Shown: one piece after another, positions 19,698-31,332 of the stretch
How positions within the stretch are numbered: the first letter of the stretch is position 1
How the letters are laid out: every line of letters begins with the position of its first letter
NCBI RefSeq assembly: GCF_028875915.1
Contig: NZ_JAPEHW010000006.1
Coordinates: 1 to 64,000, forward strand
DNA: 64,000 nt
Source: Pseudoalteromonas sp. G4
Lineage (GTDB): Bacteria; Pseudomonadota; Gammaproteobacteria; Enterobacterales; Alteromonadaceae
Direction of reading: 5' to 3'
Position numbers and translations under genes: made by a program
Notes under the pieces: generated by a model
Databases searched by the model: none
Seen by the model: only the letters and a program-made list of their open reading frames with translations
Told to the model about the DNA's origin: nothing

Positions 19698-21541
19698 GAC
19701 GAAATAACACAAAACCTAAGCAAGGCGCATTAATTCGCTGGCGATACTTATTAGTGTGTGCCACGATTTTTGCTGTGTTTGCCACCTTAGTAGCACGCGC
19801 TGCCTATATACAGGTGATTGAACCTGATTTTGCTGTGTCTGAAAACGATAAACGTACAGTGCGTGTTGAAAAAGTAAATGTACAGCGTGGTTTGATTTTA
19901 GATCGCCACGGTAACGAGTTAGCTATTAGTGTACCAGTAGTGAGTGTTTATGGTGATCCAAAGCAACTTGATAAAGCATTAACTGCTAAGGCTTATAGCT
20001 TGACGCGTAAGCATGCGCGCGAGAATCAATTAGATTTAAAACAAGCAATTGCAGCACTTGATAAAGATCCAGCTCGTTTAGCAAAGCAAAAAGAAGAGAT
20101 TTATAATAGTGATTCACGTTGGCAGGATCTTGCTGAAGTTTTGCGACTACAAAAGCCACTTATCGATGGTAAATTAACAAGCGACAGTTCGCGTCGTTTT
20201 GTTTATTTAAAGCGCCAAGTTACACCTCCTGTAGCGCGTTATATTTCTGAACTTAAATTACCAGGTATTTACCTACTAGATGAATCAAAACGCTTTTACC
20301 CAGCGGGTGAAGTGACAGCACATGTTTTAGGCTTTACCAATATCGATGGTGAAGGTATCGAAGGTATTGAAAAACTTTACAATGAAGCACTTACTGGTGA
20401 AGCGGGTAAGCGAACAATTCGTAAAGATGCACAAGGGCGAGAGATTGAAATCTTAGATGAGCGCGCGCGCATTGAGCCTGAAAATATTCAGCTTAGTATT
20501 GATCAGCGAATTCAATCATTAGCTTATCGTTCACTGAAATCTGCTGTATTAAGCTACAAGGCTACCTCGGGCAGTGCCATGGTCGTTGATGTGCATACCG
20601 GTGAAGTTTTGGCGATGGTAAATAGTCCATCATTCAACCCAAATAATTTAAAAAACGCAGCACCGCATAAACGTCGTAATCGTGCGATTACCGATTTATT
20701 TGAGCCAGGTTCAACGATGAAGCCAATTTCAGTTTTAGCGGGCTTAGAGTATGGCACTATCGACCATGATAGTGTGATTAATACGAAAGGTTGGATGCGT
20801 GTTGGCGGTAGTATTGTAACTGATGGTAAAAATAATGGTCCAATGGATTTGCGAACTATTCTACAGAAATCGTCAAATGTCGGTGTATCAAAAATAGCGC
20901 AAACAATGCCAAAACAAGACTTTATTGGTTTCTTCCAGCGTTTAGGTTTTGGTGAAGAAACGGGTACGGGCATGGTAGGTGAAAGTGATGGTTTATTCAC
21001 ACCACATGGTCGTTGGTCTGATTTTGAAGTTGCAACGCTCTCTTATGGTTATCGTATTTCTGTAAGCACGGCGCAAATGGCGCGCGCATACGCAGCTATT
21101 GGTTCTGGTGGCATCAACCGCCCGCTGACTATTCTAAAACAAAATGGCAAGGTGCATGGCGAACGTGTGTTTGAAAAGCGTAATGCCTATGCTGTGCTTG
21201 AAATGATGGAAAGTGTATTTGAACGAGGTGGTACTGCAACCCGAGTTAAACTAGATGGTTATCGTGTTGGTGGTAAAACAGGTACTTCGAAAAAAGCAGC
21301 ATTTGGTGGTTATGGTGACGAATATGTCGGTTACTTTGCAGGTATTGCCCCTGTATCGGATCCGCGTTTAGCAGTGGTAGTAATGATTAATGAGCCCGCA
21401 GGTGATGTGTATTATGGCGGTGATGTTGCTGGCCCTGCTTTTTCTGAAATAATGTCTGGATCGCTTCGCATTCTAAATGTTGCTCCTGATTTAGAGGCGG
21501 TCGCACAACTAAACCAACGGCGAGACTATGTTACCTATTGA
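19694..21541 (+). CDS. ftsI: Septal peptidoglycan transpeptidase FtsI (PBP3)
   Basis: Class B penicillin-binding protein of 615 aa that cross-links septal wall with FtsW. N-terminal membrane anchor near residues 15-35, pedestal domain, then the transpeptidase motifs: STMK with Ser340, SSN near residue 392 and KTGT from Lys528. All catalytic motifs are intact. Overlaps murE by 14 bases. Confidence 0.97.
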   Translation: MRRNNTKPKQGALIRWRYLLVCATIFAVFATLVARAAYIQVIEPDFAVSENDKRTVRVEKVNVQRGLILDRHGNELAISVPVVSVYGDPKQLDKALTAKAYSLTRKHARENQLDLKQAIAALDKDPARLAKQKEEIYNSDSRWQDLAEVLRLQKPLIDGKLTSDSSRRFVYLKRQVTPPVARYISELKLPGIYLLDESKRFYPAGEVTAHVLGFTNIDGEGIEGIEKLYNEALTGEAGKRTIRKDAQGREIEILDERARIEPENIQLSIDQRIQSLAYRSLKSAVLSYKATSGSAMVVDVHTGEVLAMVNSPSFNPNNLKNAAPHKRRNRAITDLFEPGSTMKPISVLAGLEYGTIDHDSVINTKGWMRVGGSIVTDGKNNGPMDLRTILQKSSNVGVSKIAQTMPKQDFIGFFQRLGFGEETGTGMVGESDGLFTPHGRWSDFEVATLSYGYRISVSTAQMARAYAAIGSGGINRPLTILKQNGKVHGERVFEKRNAYAVLEMMESVFERGGTATRVKLDGYRVGGKTGTSKKAAFGGYGDEYVGYFAGIAPVSDPRLAVVVMINEPAGDVYYGGDVAGPAFSEIMSGSLRILNVAPDLEAVAQLNQRRDYVTY

Positions 21542-22988
21542 TCGCGCACTGCTCGCAATAGGTCAACCTAGCTGCGGCATTGAAACAAACACACTGACTT
21601 TAGACAGCCGGGCCATTGCGCCCGGTACTGCGTTTATTGCAATTAAAGGTCATCAGCTTGATGCATCACGATTTATTGATTCTGCATTGGCAGCAGGCGC
21701 ATCACTTGTTTTGGTTGATAGCCAATGCGAATACTTACCTGAGCGTGAAAATGTATTGGTGATTGATGGTTTGGCAAATCAGCTTAGCCTTTTTGCAAGT
21801 GCTTTTTATAACAAGCCAAGTGCGCAATTTAAGTTGGTAGGTGTGACAGGCACTAATGGTAAATCTACTGTCACCAGTATGATTGCAAACCTTGCCAATG
21901 CACCCGAGCAAAACACAGGTGTTATTGGAACACTTGGCTGGGGGCAAACAGATGATCTTACGCCACTTGCAAATACCACACCTTCAGCTATTGAATTACA
22001 ACACCTGTTCTCGCAAATGCAGGATTATGAACTTGTTGCGATGGAAGTGTCTTCACATGGGTTAGTGCAAGGTCGGGTGGAACACAGTGAGTTTGATATT
22101 GCTGTATTTACTAATTTAAGTCGCGATCATTTAGATTATCACGGCACGATGCATGCTTACGGTGAAGCAAAGCTTACTTTACTTACCGCGTTTTCGACAA
22201 AATGTAATGTCGTTAACTTTGATGACGCGCAAGTGGAACAGTGGTTAGCTGATAATAGAATACCTAACCCAGTAGTGTTTGGTGAAAACTTACCAACTGA
22301 TATTGGCTATCCTTTTGTTTCTTTTGATGATGCTATTTACTCAAAGCAAGGATTAAAGTGCCAAATTCGTTCTAGCTGGGGCGTTAGTGAAATAACCTTA
22401 CCGCTTTTTGGTAAGTTTAATCTTTACAACTTAACAGCTGCGCTCGCGACATTACTGAATTTAGCATATGACTTTGATTGGTTAATTGATAAGATTGAGC
22501 GATTAGATGCGGTAGTCGGAAGAATGCAAGCTTTCAGCGCAGATAATTACCCTACCTGTATTGTGGATTATGCCCATACGCCAGATGCACTTGAGCAAGC
22601 ACTTGTTGCTTTATCACACCATGTTGGTAACAACATAACATGTGTTTTTGGTTGTGGCGGTGATCGCGATAAAGGTAAACGTCCATTAATGGCTCAGATT
22701 GCAGAAAAATATGCAAAAAATGTGGTTGTCACAAATGACAATCCACGTACAGAGAATGCTGAGGCTATTACAACGGAAATTCTCACTGGATTTAAATTCC
22801 CAGAAAAAGCGGTGGTAGAGCATGACCGTTTTGCCGCAATAAAGCTTGCGATTACTTCTACTTCACCTGATGGCATTGTACTCATTGCCGGAAAAGGGCA
22901 CGAAGACTACCAGATTATAGGCACTAATACTGTTCACTTTAGTGACAGTTTAGCTGCACAGCAGATTTTAAAAGGGGAAAATGCATGA
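21528..22988 (+). CDS. murE: UDP-MurNAc-L-Ala-D-Glu:meso-DAP ligase MurE
   Basis: Cytoplasmic Mur ligase (486 aa) adding the third stem residue. The ATP-binding P-loop VTGTNGKST starts at residue 106; the DNPR motif in VTNDNPRTEN indicates meso-diaminopimelate specificity. Length typical. Overlaps murF by 4 bases. Confidence 0.96.
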   Translation: MLPIDRALLAIGQPSCGIETNTLTLDSRAIAPGTAFIAIKGHQLDASRFIDSALAAGASLVLVDSQCEYLPERENVLVIDGLANQLSLFASAFYNKPSAQFKLVGVTGTNGKSTVTSMIANLANAPEQNTGVIGTLGWGQTDDLTPLANTTPSAIELQHLFSQMQDYELVAMEVSSHGLVQGRVEHSEFDIAVFTNLSRDHLDYHGTMHAYGEAKLTLLTAFSTKCNVVNFDDAQVEQWLADNRIPNPVVFGENLPTDIGYPFVSFDDAIYSKQGLKCQIRSSWGVSEITLPLFGKFNLYNLTAALATLLNLAYDFDWLIDKIERLDAVVGRMQAFSADNYPTCIVDYAHTPDALEQALVALSHHVGNNITCVFGCGGDRDKGKRPLMAQIAEKYAKNVVVTNDNPRTENAEAITTEILTGFKFPEKAVVEHDRFAAIKLAITSTSPDGIVLIAGKGHEDYQIIGTNTVHFSDSLAAQQILKGENA

Positions 22989-24370
22989 TTTCGGCTGATC
23001 TAAATTGGATAGCGGATGTCTTAGGTGTGTCATATCAAGGTGAAAATACGCCATTTTCAACCATCGTAACTGATTCTCGCCAGCTACAAGCAGGTGAAGT
23101 CTTTTTAGCGCTAAAAGGGCCAAACTTTGATGGCCATAAATTTGCTAAAACGGCGCAACAACTTGGCGCTAAAGCATTGATTGTGGAAACTCTTCAAGAT
23201 GTAGATATTCCTCAATTTGTTGTAGAAAACTCTCGTCTTGCACTTGGTAAACTCGGTGCAGCTGTAATGGCGCATGTCAGCCCTAAAACAGTGGCTATGA
23301 CAGGCAGTGTGGGTAAAACCACCGTTAAAGAAATGACCGCTGCAATTTTGTCACAACTGGGTGAAGTGCTAGCGACCAATGGTAATTTTAATAATGATAT
23401 TGGTGTACCTCTAACCCTATTACGCCTTGAAGAAAAACACCAATATGCAGTGATAGAATTGGGTGCTAATCACTTAGGCGAAATTGCCTACACTACTGAT
23501 TTAGTTAAACCTCATGTGGCTGCCATTACCAATGTTGCTGAAGCACATTTAGAAGGTTTTGGTGATTTATTTGGCGTTGCACGTGCTAAAGGTGAAATTT
23601 TCTTAGGCCTGCCAGATGACGGTGTTGCAGTTGTTAACGCCGACAGTGAGTTTATTGATTATTGGTTAGCGCGCCTTGAAGATAAACAGGTTACGCAATT
23701 CTCTGCAACCAAACAAAAAGATATTTGGGCTGAAAACATCGTGCTTGATGATTTTGGCCGTGCACAGTTTAACCTTGTTTATAAAGGTGAATCTGTATCT
23801 GTTAAATTGCCAATTCCAGGATCGCATAATGTAACAAATAGTCTTGTTGCCGCAGCATTAGTGTTACCACTTGGTGTAAGCCTATCTGAGGTGGCATCAG
23901 GACTCAGCAATATGCCGCAGGTTAAGGGTCGCGTAAATATTATTGAAGTGTCTGATGTCTTAACATTAATTGATGATAGCTACAATGCTAACCCAGGTTC
24001 TGTTCGTGCAGCAATTGACCTATTAAGTGGTATAAATGGCGAAAAAATCCTTGTTTTAGGTGATATGGCTGAACTTGGCGAAGATGCGCGTGTCTATCAC
24101 CAAGAAGTGGGTGAATATGCTAAAGAAAAAGGCATTGATCATGTATATACATTAGGTGTATTAAGCCAATCTGCCAGTGATGTTTTTGAGCAACCTGGTC
24201 GTCACTTCTCAACACGTGAAAAGCTCGTTGAAGCATTAAAGCAAGCGTTAGATGGCGACTTAGCAAATACTCTAGAGCGCACAACAATACTCATAAAAGG
24301 TTCGCGTAGTTCTCGTATGGAACTATTAGTAGACGAGCTGAATAATAAGAAAGGTGAACAGTCATGTTAA
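22985..24370 (+). CDS. murF: UDP-MurNAc-tripeptide:D-Ala-D-Ala ligase MurF
   Basis: Mur ligase (461 aa) that adds the D-Ala-D-Ala dipeptide to complete the cytoplasmic UDP-MurNAc-pentapeptide. P-loop [12 protein letters not shown] and the [11 protein letters not shown] block are diagnostic of MurF. Start inside murE; overlaps mraY by 7 bases. Confidence 0.96.
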   Translation: MISADLNWIADVLGVSYQGENTPFSTIVTDSRQLQAGEVFLALKGPNFDGHKFAKTAQQLGAKALIVETLQDVDIPQFVVENSRLALGKLGAAVMAHVSPKTVAMTGSVGKTTVKEMTAAILSQLGEVLATNGNFNNDIGVPLTLLRLEEKHQYAVIELGANHLGEIAYTTDLVKPHVAAITNVAEAHLEGFGDLFGVARAKGEIFLGLPDDGVAVVNADSEFIDYWLARLEDKQVTQFSATKQKDIWAENIVLDDFGRAQFNLVYKGESVSVKLPIPGSHNVTNSLVAAALVLPLGVSLSEVASGLSNMPQVKGRVNIIEVSDVLTLIDDSYNANPGSVRAAIDLLSGINGEKILVLGDMAELGEDARVYHQEVGEYAKEKGIDHVYTLGVLSQSASDVFEQPGRHFSTREKLVEALKQALDGDLANTLERTTILIKGSRSSRMELLVDELNNKKGEQSC

Positions 24371-25446
24371 TGTGGTTGGCTGAATATTTAACCCAATTTT
24401 ACTCCGGCTTTAACGTATTTTCGTACTTAACTTTCCGCTCAATTTTGGGCGTGTTAACAGCGCTTATGTTGTCGCTTTATTTTGGCCCTAAATTAATTCG
24501 CCGCTTACAACTAATGCAAATTGGCCAAACTGTTCGTGATGATGGTCCTGAATCGCATTTATCTAAATCGGGTACACCAACTATGGGTGGTATTCTGATC
24601 TTAGGCTCTATATTCGCAAGTACATTATTGTGGGCAGATTTAAGTAACCGTTATGTGTTAGTCACTTTATTTGTGATTGGTTCGTTAGGTGCTGTTGGTT
24701 TTATTGATGATTACCGCAAGGTTGTGAGAAAAAACACCGACGGACTTATTGCACGTTGGAAGTATTTTTGGCAATCAGTCATTGCATTAACGGCGGGAGC
24801 ATTTTTATTTTATAGCGCAACACTTCCGCAAGAAACGGCATTAGTTGTCCCGTTCTTTAAAGAAATTATGCCGCAGTTAGGTCTGTTTTATATCGTGATG
24901 GCGTACTTTGTAATTGTCGGCACATCAAATGCGGTTAACTTAACTGATGGTTTAGATGGTCTTGCTATTGTACCGACTATTTTAGTTGCAGGTGCTTTTG
25001 CGTTTATTGCCTACGTCACTAGTAATGTGAATTTTGCTAACTATCTTCATATTCCTTATATCCCTGAAGCAAGTGAGTTAGTGGTGCTATGTACTGCGAT
25101 TGTTGGTGCAGGCTTAGGTTTCTTATGGTTTAACACGTATCCTGCACAAGTATTTATGGGTGATGTGGGATCACTCGCCCTAGGTGGCGCACTTGGCATT
25201 ATTGCCGTATTAGTTCGCCAAGAGTTAGTACTTGTGATTATGGGCGGTGTGTTTGTAATGGAAGCACTGTCGGTTATTTTGCAGGTTGGCTCTTACAAAT
25301 TACGTGGTCAGCGTATTTTCCGTATGGCACCAATTCATCATCATTATGAATTAAAAGGTTGGCCTGAACCGCGTGTAATTGTGCGTTTTTGGATTATATC
25401 TGTGGTCCTTGTTTTAGCGGGCTTGGCAACATTAAAGTTGAGATAA
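24364..25446 (+). CDS. mraY: Phospho-MurNAc-pentapeptide translocase MraY
   Basis: Polytopic inner-membrane enzyme (360 aa, about ten membrane segments) that transfers phospho-MurNAc-pentapeptide to undecaprenyl phosphate, forming lipid I. Catalytic aspartates lie in GFIDDYRKV and [13 protein letters not shown]; the HHHYE motif in [13 protein letters not shown] is also present. Confidence 0.97.
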   Translation: MLMWLAEYLTQFYSGFNVFSYLTFRSILGVLTALMLSLYFGPKLIRRLQLMQIGQTVRDDGPESHLSKSGTPTMGGILILGSIFASTLLWADLSNRYVLVTLFVIGSLGAVGFIDDYRKVVRKNTDGLIARWKYFWQSVIALTAGAFLFYSATLPQETALVVPFFKEIMPQLGLFYIVMAYFVIVGTSNAVNLTDGLDGLAIVPTILVAGAFAFIAYVTSNVNFANYLHIPYIPEASELVVLCTAIVGAGLGFLWFNTYPAQVFMGDVGSLALGGALGIIAVLVRQELVLVIMGGVFVMEALSVILQVGSYKLRGQRIFRMAPIHHHYELKGWPEPRVIVRFWIISVVLVLAGLATLKLR

Positions 25447-26754
25447 ATGAATTATTTAGACGAACTAAAAAACAAAAAAATTATTGTGCTTGGGTTGGGG
25501 GTTTCCGGCCTGAGCACGATGCGTTTTTTTGCTCGTAAAAATATTGATTTTAGTGTTGTTGATAGCAGAGAAGTGCCTCCAAATGAAGATGTCGCAAAAC
25601 AGCTAGCAAATAGTTTTCACTTTGGAAAACTTACCAATTCTGTATTTGAAGATGCAGAGTTGATTGTGATTAGCCCAGGGATTGCGTTATCTAACATGTA
25701 TATACAAGATGCAATTTCGCGTGGCGTTGAAGTCATTGGTGATGTTGAGCTCTTTGCAAGACTCAATACAAAACCAGTTTATGCCGTGACAGGATCTAAT
25801 GGTAAATCGTCAGTAGTTACACTTACTCGCGATGTCTTAAAGCAAGCTGGATTTAACGTTGCCTTGGCTGGCAATATTGGCACTCCAGTTTTAGATGTTG
25901 TTGATGAAGATTTTGATTGTTACGTCTTGGAACTATCAAGTTTTCAATTAGAGACTACTTATTCATTAGTATGTGAAGCAAGTTGTGTGCTTAATATCAG
26001 TGAAGATCATATGGATCGTTACGATAGCCTTGTTGATTATGCTAATGCTAAGCAGCGTATTCATTTAAACAGTAAACTCGCTGTGGTTAATTGTGATGAC
26101 GCGTTAACTCATACTTCACATCAACCGCAAGTAAGCTTTTCAGCTCAGCAAGGTGATTACCAACTCACCAATCAGTATTTTTCTGCCTTTGGTGAATCTT
26201 TGCTAACGACAGCCGAACTCAGTGTAATTGGTTTACACAATCAGCTTAATGCCCTTGCTGTTATGGCACTTTTGAAAAATTTAGATTTATCAGTAGACGT
26301 TTTTAAAGCGGCATTTAATCAATTTTCTGGTTTAGCGCATCGTTGTCAGTTAATAGCTGAACATAATAATGTGCTTTATGTTAATGATTCTAAGGCAACC
26401 AATGTAGGTGCAACACAAGCGGCATTAATGAGTTTAGCAAATAGTAAAAACATTATTTTACTCGCAGGTGGTGTGGGTAAAGGTGCTGATTTTTCTCCGC
26501 TAAAAAGCGAAATTGAAACCTACGTTAAGCAACTTATTACATTTGGGGAAGATCGAGCAAAAATAGCCGCTTTAAGTGATAATACTAAACAAGTTGAATC
26601 ACTTGAATTGGCAGTGCAACTAGCAAATGAATGTGCTGTTTCCGGTGATATTGTGCTACTAGCGCCTGCGTGTTCAAGCTTTGATATGTTTAAAAGCTTT
26701 GAACATCGTGGTGAGGTATTTAGTGAGCTTGTGCACAAGGTGGTAAACGCATGA
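25447..26754 (+). CDS. murD: UDP-MurNAc-L-Ala:D-Glu ligase MurD
   Basis: Adds D-glutamate to UDP-MurNAc-L-alanine. The 435-aa protein has the N-terminal UDP-binding GLGVSGLST, P-loop VTGSNGKSSV and the VNDSKATNVGAT block typical of MurD. Abuts mraY with no gap and overlaps ftsW by 4 bases. Confidence 0.96.
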   Translation: MNYLDELKNKKIIVLGLGVSGLSTMRFFARKNIDFSVVDSREVPPNEDVAKQLANSFHFGKLTNSVFEDAELIVISPGIALSNMYIQDAISRGVEVIGDVELFARLNTKPVYAVTGSNGKSSVVTLTRDVLKQAGFNVALAGNIGTPVLDVVDEDFDCYVLELSSFQLETTYSLVCEASCVLNISEDHMDRYDSLVDYANAKQRIHLNSKLAVVNCDDALTHTSHQPQVSFSAQQGDYQLTNQYFSAFGESLLTTAELSVIGLHNQLNALAVMALLKNLDLSVDVFKAAFNQFSGLAHRCQLIAEHNNVLYVNDSKATNVGATQAALMSLANSKNIILLAGGVGKGADFSPLKSEIETYVKQLITFGEDRAKIAALSDNTKQVESLELAVQLANECAVSGDIVLLAPACSSFDMFKSFEHRGEVFSELVHKVVNA

Positions 26755-27923
26755 AGGCTTTAGAGTTTTTAAAAGCACAATTTCATGTGCGCTCAAATAA
26801 TTTATACGATGTACCACTGATTTACTGTATGGTTATTTTGGTAGGCGTTGGTTTTATTATGGTGACAAGTGCATCCATGCCAACGGCTATTCGCATGTTT
26901 GATAACCCATTTCATTTCACTATTCGCCATGTGGTTTACTTGGTGTTGAGTTTAACTCTATTAATGATCTCAACCAGCCTACCTATGAGTTTTTGGAAAA
27001 AAGCCAACTTACCCCTTTTGCTTGCGGGCATTCCAATGCTGATTGCGGTATTGGTGATTGGTCGAGAAGTTAATGGTTCGACACGCTGGATTGGTGTTGG
27101 ACCAATCAATATTCAGGTTTCTGAAGTGGCGAAGCTTTTCTTCTTTTGCTATTTAGCGGGTTACTTAGTTCGTAAAAGATCTGAAGTGCAAGAAAACCTT
27201 AAAGGTTTTATTAAGCCACTTGCTGTTTTTACTGTGTATGCATTTTTAATTTTAATGCAGCCAGATTTAGGTACTGTAGTGGTTATGTTTGTAACCACCA
27301 TTGGTCTGTTGTTTTTAGCTGGGGCACGCCTTTGGCAATTTTTTGCGTTAATGATGGCGGGTGTTGGCCTCGTTGTTCTATTGATTGCAAGCTCGCCTTA
27401 TCGTCGCGCGCGAATTACTGGTTTTATGGATCCGTGGGATGATCCCTTTGGTAAAGGTTACCAGTTAGTTCAGTCATTAATGGCGTATAGCCGAGGTGAT
27501 TGGTTTGGTCAAGGGCTCGGAAACAGTGTGCAAAAACTACAGTATTTACCTGAAGCTCATACCGATTTTATATTTGCGATTTTGGCAGAAGAAACTGGGT
27601 TTATCGGTGTTTTCAGTGTGTTAACTGTGCTGTTTGTTTTAATTTTTAGAGCGTTAAATATTGGCTTTAACGCACTTAAAGCCGGTAAAGAATACGAAGG
27701 TTATTTGGCGCTGGGTATTGCTATTTGGTTTGCCTTTCAAAGTATGGTTAACGTGGGAGCCAGTGCAGGTATTTTGCCAACCAAAGGATTAACACTGCCG
27801 TTTGTTTCTTATGGCGGGTCTAGTTTATTAGTGATGACTATTGCTGCAGGCATTTTATTAAGAGTTGATTTTGAGGTGAAAATGGCGACAAAACAGGCCA
27901 CAACGAGAGGGCGAAAATCATGA
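26751..27923 (+). CDS. ftsW: Septal peptidoglycan glycosyltransferase FtsW
   Basis: SEDS-family polymerase (390 aa, about ten membrane segments) that polymerises lipid II at the septum together with FtsI. Conserved blocks include GSTRWIGVGPINIQVSEVAK, HTDFIFAILAEETGF and the C-terminal LPFVSYGGSSL. Its cluster position before murG identifies it as FtsW rather than RodA. Confidence 0.96.
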   Translation: MKALEFLKAQFHVRSNNLYDVPLIYCMVILVGVGFIMVTSASMPTAIRMFDNPFHFTIRHVVYLVLSLTLLMISTSLPMSFWKKANLPLLLAGIPMLIAVLVIGREVNGSTRWIGVGPINIQVSEVAKLFFFCYLAGYLVRKRSEVQENLKGFIKPLAVFTVYAFLILMQPDLGTVVVMFVTTIGLLFLAGARLWQFFALMMAGVGLVVLLIASSPYRRARITGFMDPWDDPFGKGYQLVQSLMAYSRGDWFGQGLGNSVQKLQYLPEAHTDFIFAILAEETGFIGVFSVLTVLFVLIFRALNIGFNALKAGKEYEGYLALGIAIWFAFQSMVNVGASAGILPTKGLTLPFVSYGGSSLLVMTIAAGILLRVDFEVKMATKQATTRGRKS

Positions 27924-28978
27924 GCAAAAAGATAATGATTGTCGCAGGTGGAACTGGTGGTCATATTTTCCCTGGCATTGCCGTAGCAGATTATTTAAAA
28001 GAACAGGGTTGGCAAATTGTATGGCTTGGCACGTCTGATCGTATGGAAGCGGACGTGGTTCCTCGTCACAATATTGCTATTCGTTATATCGACGTTAAAG
28101 GTGTTCGCGGTAACGGCTTGATGCGTTTATTAAAAGCGCCGTTTATGGTGATCAAAGCAATTTGGCAAGCATGCAAAGTGATGAAACAAGAAAAGCCAAA
28201 CGTTTTACTCGGCATGGGCGGCTATGTAACAGGCCCTGCTGGGGTGGCAGCCAAGTTGCTAGGCATCCCAGTACTTATTCATGAGCAAAATGCGGTAGCT
28301 GGGTTAAGTAATAAATTGCTAGCAAAAATAGCAAATCAAGTTATGGCGGCATTTCCTTCAGCATTTGATAAACCAAATTGTAAAATTGTTGGTAATCCAG
28401 TTCGCAGCAGCGTTGCCGACGCTAAAGTTGAAAAAAATAATGTACATTGCAATTTGTTAGTTGTGGGTGGGTCACTTGGGGCAAAAGTATTTAACGATCA
28501 ACTGCCTGATGTGTTTAAAAAATTGGCAAGCGAAACCGATATTGCAATTCGCCACCAAACAGGCAAAGGTCACTTAGCAGAAGTGACAAAACGTTATGAA
28601 AAGCTGAATTTAAATGCTGAAGTGAGCGAATTTATTCATGATATGGATAAAGCATATGCATGGGCTGATATTGTTGTATGTCGTGCTGGAGCGCTTACTG
28701 TAAGTGAAATTGCTGCAGCCGGAAAAATGGCGGTGTTTGTTCCATTTCCGTTCGCAGTTGATGACCACCAAACAGCCAATGCAAATTATTTAGTCAAGCA
28801 AAATGCAGCATTGCTTATTCAGCAAAAAGACATGTCGAAAGACAGTTTAGTTAATTTAATAAAACCATTTGTTGTTGATAAAGCATTGGTTAATGAGATG
28901 GCAGATAAAGCGAAAGCGGCTGCCAAGTTAGATGCAACCCGTGATGTTGCAAATTTATGTATCGAATATAGTAAGTAG
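27920..28978 (+). CDS. murG: UDP-GlcNAc:lipid I N-acetylglucosaminyltransferase MurG
   Basis: Peripheral membrane GT28 enzyme of 352 aa producing lipid II. N-terminal GGTGGHIFPG loop, HEQNAVAGLSN and the C-terminal donor-binding CRAGALTVSEIAAAGK are intact. Confidence 0.96.
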   Translation: MSKKIMIVAGGTGGHIFPGIAVADYLKEQGWQIVWLGTSDRMEADVVPRHNIAIRYIDVKGVRGNGLMRLLKAPFMVIKAIWQACKVMKQEKPNVLLGMGGYVTGPAGVAAKLLGIPVLIHEQNAVAGLSNKLLAKIANQVMAAFPSAFDKPNCKIVGNPVRSSVADAKVEKNNVHCNLLVVGGSLGAKVFNDQLPDVFKKLASETDIAIRHQTGKGHLAEVTKRYEKLNLNAEVSEFIHDMDKAYAWADIVVCRAGALTVSEIAAAGKMAVFVPFPFAVDDHQTANANYLVKQNAALLIQQKDMSKDSLVNLIKPFVVDKALVNEMADKAKAAAKLDATRDVANLCIEYSK

Positions 28979-28987
28979 AGAAGCACA

Positions 28988-30421
28988 TTGAAAAAAGATA
29001 ATTTACCTGCCATGAGACGAATCAACACTATCCATTTTATTGGAATTGGTGGCGCAGGTATGGGTGGCATAGCCGAAGTATTATTACATTTAGGTTATTC
29101 AATCACTGGTTCTGACATTAATCGTGGTGCAATGACTGAGCGTTTAAGTGCTGCTGGCGCGACCGTATTTATTGGTCATCGAGAAGAAAATGTAGAGAAT
29201 GCAGATGTGGTTGTTGTTTCAAGTGCAATTGACGATAGCAACCCAGAAATTACCTGTGCAAAAGAAAAGCATATTCCAATTGTTCGCCGTGCTGAAATGC
29301 TTGCAGAGTTAATGCGCTTCAGAAAGGGCATTGCCGTAGCAGGTACCCATGGAAAAACAACCACTACCAGTTTGGTGGCGAGTATTTTTGCAAAAGCAGA
29401 GCTTGATCCTACGTTTGTGATTGGTGGTTTATTAAATAGCGCAGGCACAAACGCCAAGCTTGGTAGTGGTCAATATTTGATTGCTGAAGCGGATGAGAGT
29501 GATGCAAGCTTTTTGCACTTAAACCCAATGATCAGTGTGATTACAAATATTGAAGCTGATCACATGGATACTTATCAAGGTGACTTTGAAAATATGAAAG
29601 ACACCTATATTGAGTTTATTCATAATTTACCATTTTATGGTTTGGCGGTAGCTTGTATAGACGACCCTGTTGTGCGTGAATTATTACCGCGATTTAGCCG
29701 AAAGTTTGTGTCTTATGGTGAGTCAGATGATGCAGATTATCAACTAATTAATTTCTCTCAATCGGCAAGCAGTAGCGCATTTGAAGTTGTGCTGCCTAAT
29801 GGAGAGTCACTTGAAATAACATTGAACTTACCGGGTAAGCACAATGCGTTAAATGCGACCGCTGCAATTGCTGTTGCGTACGAAGAAGGTGTTGATGAAA
29901 GTGCTATTAAAGTTGCACTTAAAGAGTTTGAAGGTATAGGTCGACGTTTTCAGCATTATGGTGAATTCAATAATGAAGTTGGCTCAATAATGTTAGTTGA
30001 TGACTATGGTCATCACCCATCTGAAGTTGCAGCAACAATTAAAGCCGCAAAACAAGGGTGGCCTGATAAACGCTTAGTAATGGCTTATCAGCCTCATCGT
30101 TTTACTCGTACTCGTGATCTATACGAAGAATTTGTTGATGTACTAAGCCAAGTAGATGAATTACTGCTACTTGAAGTTTACGCTGCGGGTGAAGAGCCAA
30201 TTGTTGGTGCCGACAGTAAGAGTTTGTGCCGAAGTTTAAGGCAACGTGGTAAAGAGCCAAGATATGTTGCAACGCCAAATGAGCTTTTTACAGCACTGGC
30301 TGATGCGGTAAAAGACAATGACTTAGTGTTAACGCAAGGGGCCGGTAATATTGGTCAATTGGTTAAACAAATAGCAGAAACAGAAATGAATATAACTAAG
30401 CTAAAGCAGGTAGCACAATGA
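28988..30421 (+). CDS. murC: UDP-MurNAc:L-alanine ligase MurC
   Basis: First amino-acid ligase of the stem peptide (477 aa). [16 protein letters not shown] near residue 17, P-loop [11 protein letters not shown] and the [10 protein letters not shown] block identify MurC. The reading frame begins with TTG at 28988, preceded by an AGAG element; the first ATG, at 29012, has no Shine-Dalgarno, so the TTG is preferred. Confidence 0.95.
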   Translation: MKKDNLPAMRRINTIHFIGIGGAGMGGIAEVLLHLGYSITGSDINRGAMTERLSAAGATVFIGHREENVENADVVVVSSAIDDSNPEITCAKEKHIPIVRRAEMLAELMRFRKGIAVAGTHGKTTTTSLVASIFAKAELDPTFVIGGLLNSAGTNAKLGSGQYLIAEADESDASFLHLNPMISVITNIEADHMDTYQGDFENMKDTYIEFIHNLPFYGLAVACIDDPVVRELLPRFSRKFVSYGESDDADYQLINFSQSASSSAFEVVLPNGESLEITLNLPGKHNALNATAAIAVAYEEGVDESAIKVALKEFEGIGRRFQHYGEFNNEVGSIMLVDDYGHHPSEVAATIKAAKQGWPDKRLVMAYQPHRFTRTRDLYEEFVDVLSQVDELLLLEVYAAGEEPIVGADSKSLCRSLRQRGKEPRYVATPNELFTALADAVKDNDLVLTQGAGNIGQLVKQIAETEMNITKLKQVAQ

Positions 30422-31332
30422 CCCAAAAGCAGTATGGTAAAGTCGCCGTTTTATTGGGTGGTAATTCAGCAGAGCGAGAAGTGTCGCTCAATTCTGGAAG
30501 TGCCATCTTAAATGCTTTGTTAGCAAATGGAGTGGATGCAATTGCATTCGACCCAAAAGAAAGAGAGCTCGCTGAGTTAAAAACGCTTGGCATTGATCGC
30601 GTATTTATCGCGTTGCACGGTCGTGGTGGTGAAGATGGCACAATTCAAGGTGCGCTTGAATTTATGGGCCTACCTTATACCGGCAGTGGTGTACTTGGTA
30701 GTGCCTTAGCAATGGATAAAGTGCGTTGTAAGCAACTATTTATTGCCAATAACCTACCAACTGCGAAATTTACCACAGTCAAAAAAGGCGAGAATTATAA
30801 TACGCAAGAAATCATTGCTGAATTTGGTGCGGTGATGGTCAAGCCAAGTCATGAAGGTTCGAGTATTGGCATGGCGAAAGCAAGTTCTGCTGAAGAGTTA
30901 AATAGCGCGCTTGAAAATGCCTTCTCATTTGATGATGAGGTATTGTTAGAGCAGTGGATTACTGGCTCTGAATACACCGTAAGCATGCTGAATAACCAAG
31001 CGTTATCTGTGATCGAAATGCGTACGCCGCGTGGTTTTTATGATTACGAGGCAAAATATAAAGCTTCGACCACAAGCTATCATTGCCCTGCGGACTTAGT
31101 GTCAACTGAAACGGAGTACTTACAACGTATTGCAACGCAGGCGTTTGCGCTTGTTGGTGCTAAAGATTGGGGGCGTGTTGATGCAATGCGTGATGAAAAT
31201 GGTCAATTTTACCTTTTAGAAGTGAATACGGTACCAGGCATGACAGAAAAATCGTTAGTGCCAATGGCTGCGAAAGATTCCGGCAGAAGTTTTGCCGAGC
31301 TGGTATTAGAAATTTTGGATTCGACACTATAA
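30418..31332 (+). CDS. ddl: D-alanine-D-alanine ligase (DdlB type)
   Basis: ATP-grasp enzyme (304 aa) making the D-Ala-D-Ala used by MurF. The N-terminal [28 protein letters not shown] and the late [15 protein letters not shown] motif are present; length matches DdlB from dcw clusters. Start overlaps murC by 4 bases and its stop abuts ftsQ. Confidence 0.95.
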   Translation: MTQKQYGKVAVLLGGNSAEREVSLNSGSAILNALLANGVDAIAFDPKERELAELKTLGIDRVFIALHGRGGEDGTIQGALEFMGLPYTGSGVLGSALAMDKVRCKQLFIANNLPTAKFTTVKKGENYNTQEIIAEFGAVMVKPSHEGSSIGMAKASSAEELNSALENAFSFDDEVLLEQWITGSEYTVSMLNNQALSVIEMRTPRGFYDYEAKYKASTTSYHCPADLVSTETEYLQRIATQAFALVGAKDWGRVDAMRDENGQFYLLEVNTVPGMTEKSLVPMAAKDSGRSFAELVLEILDSTL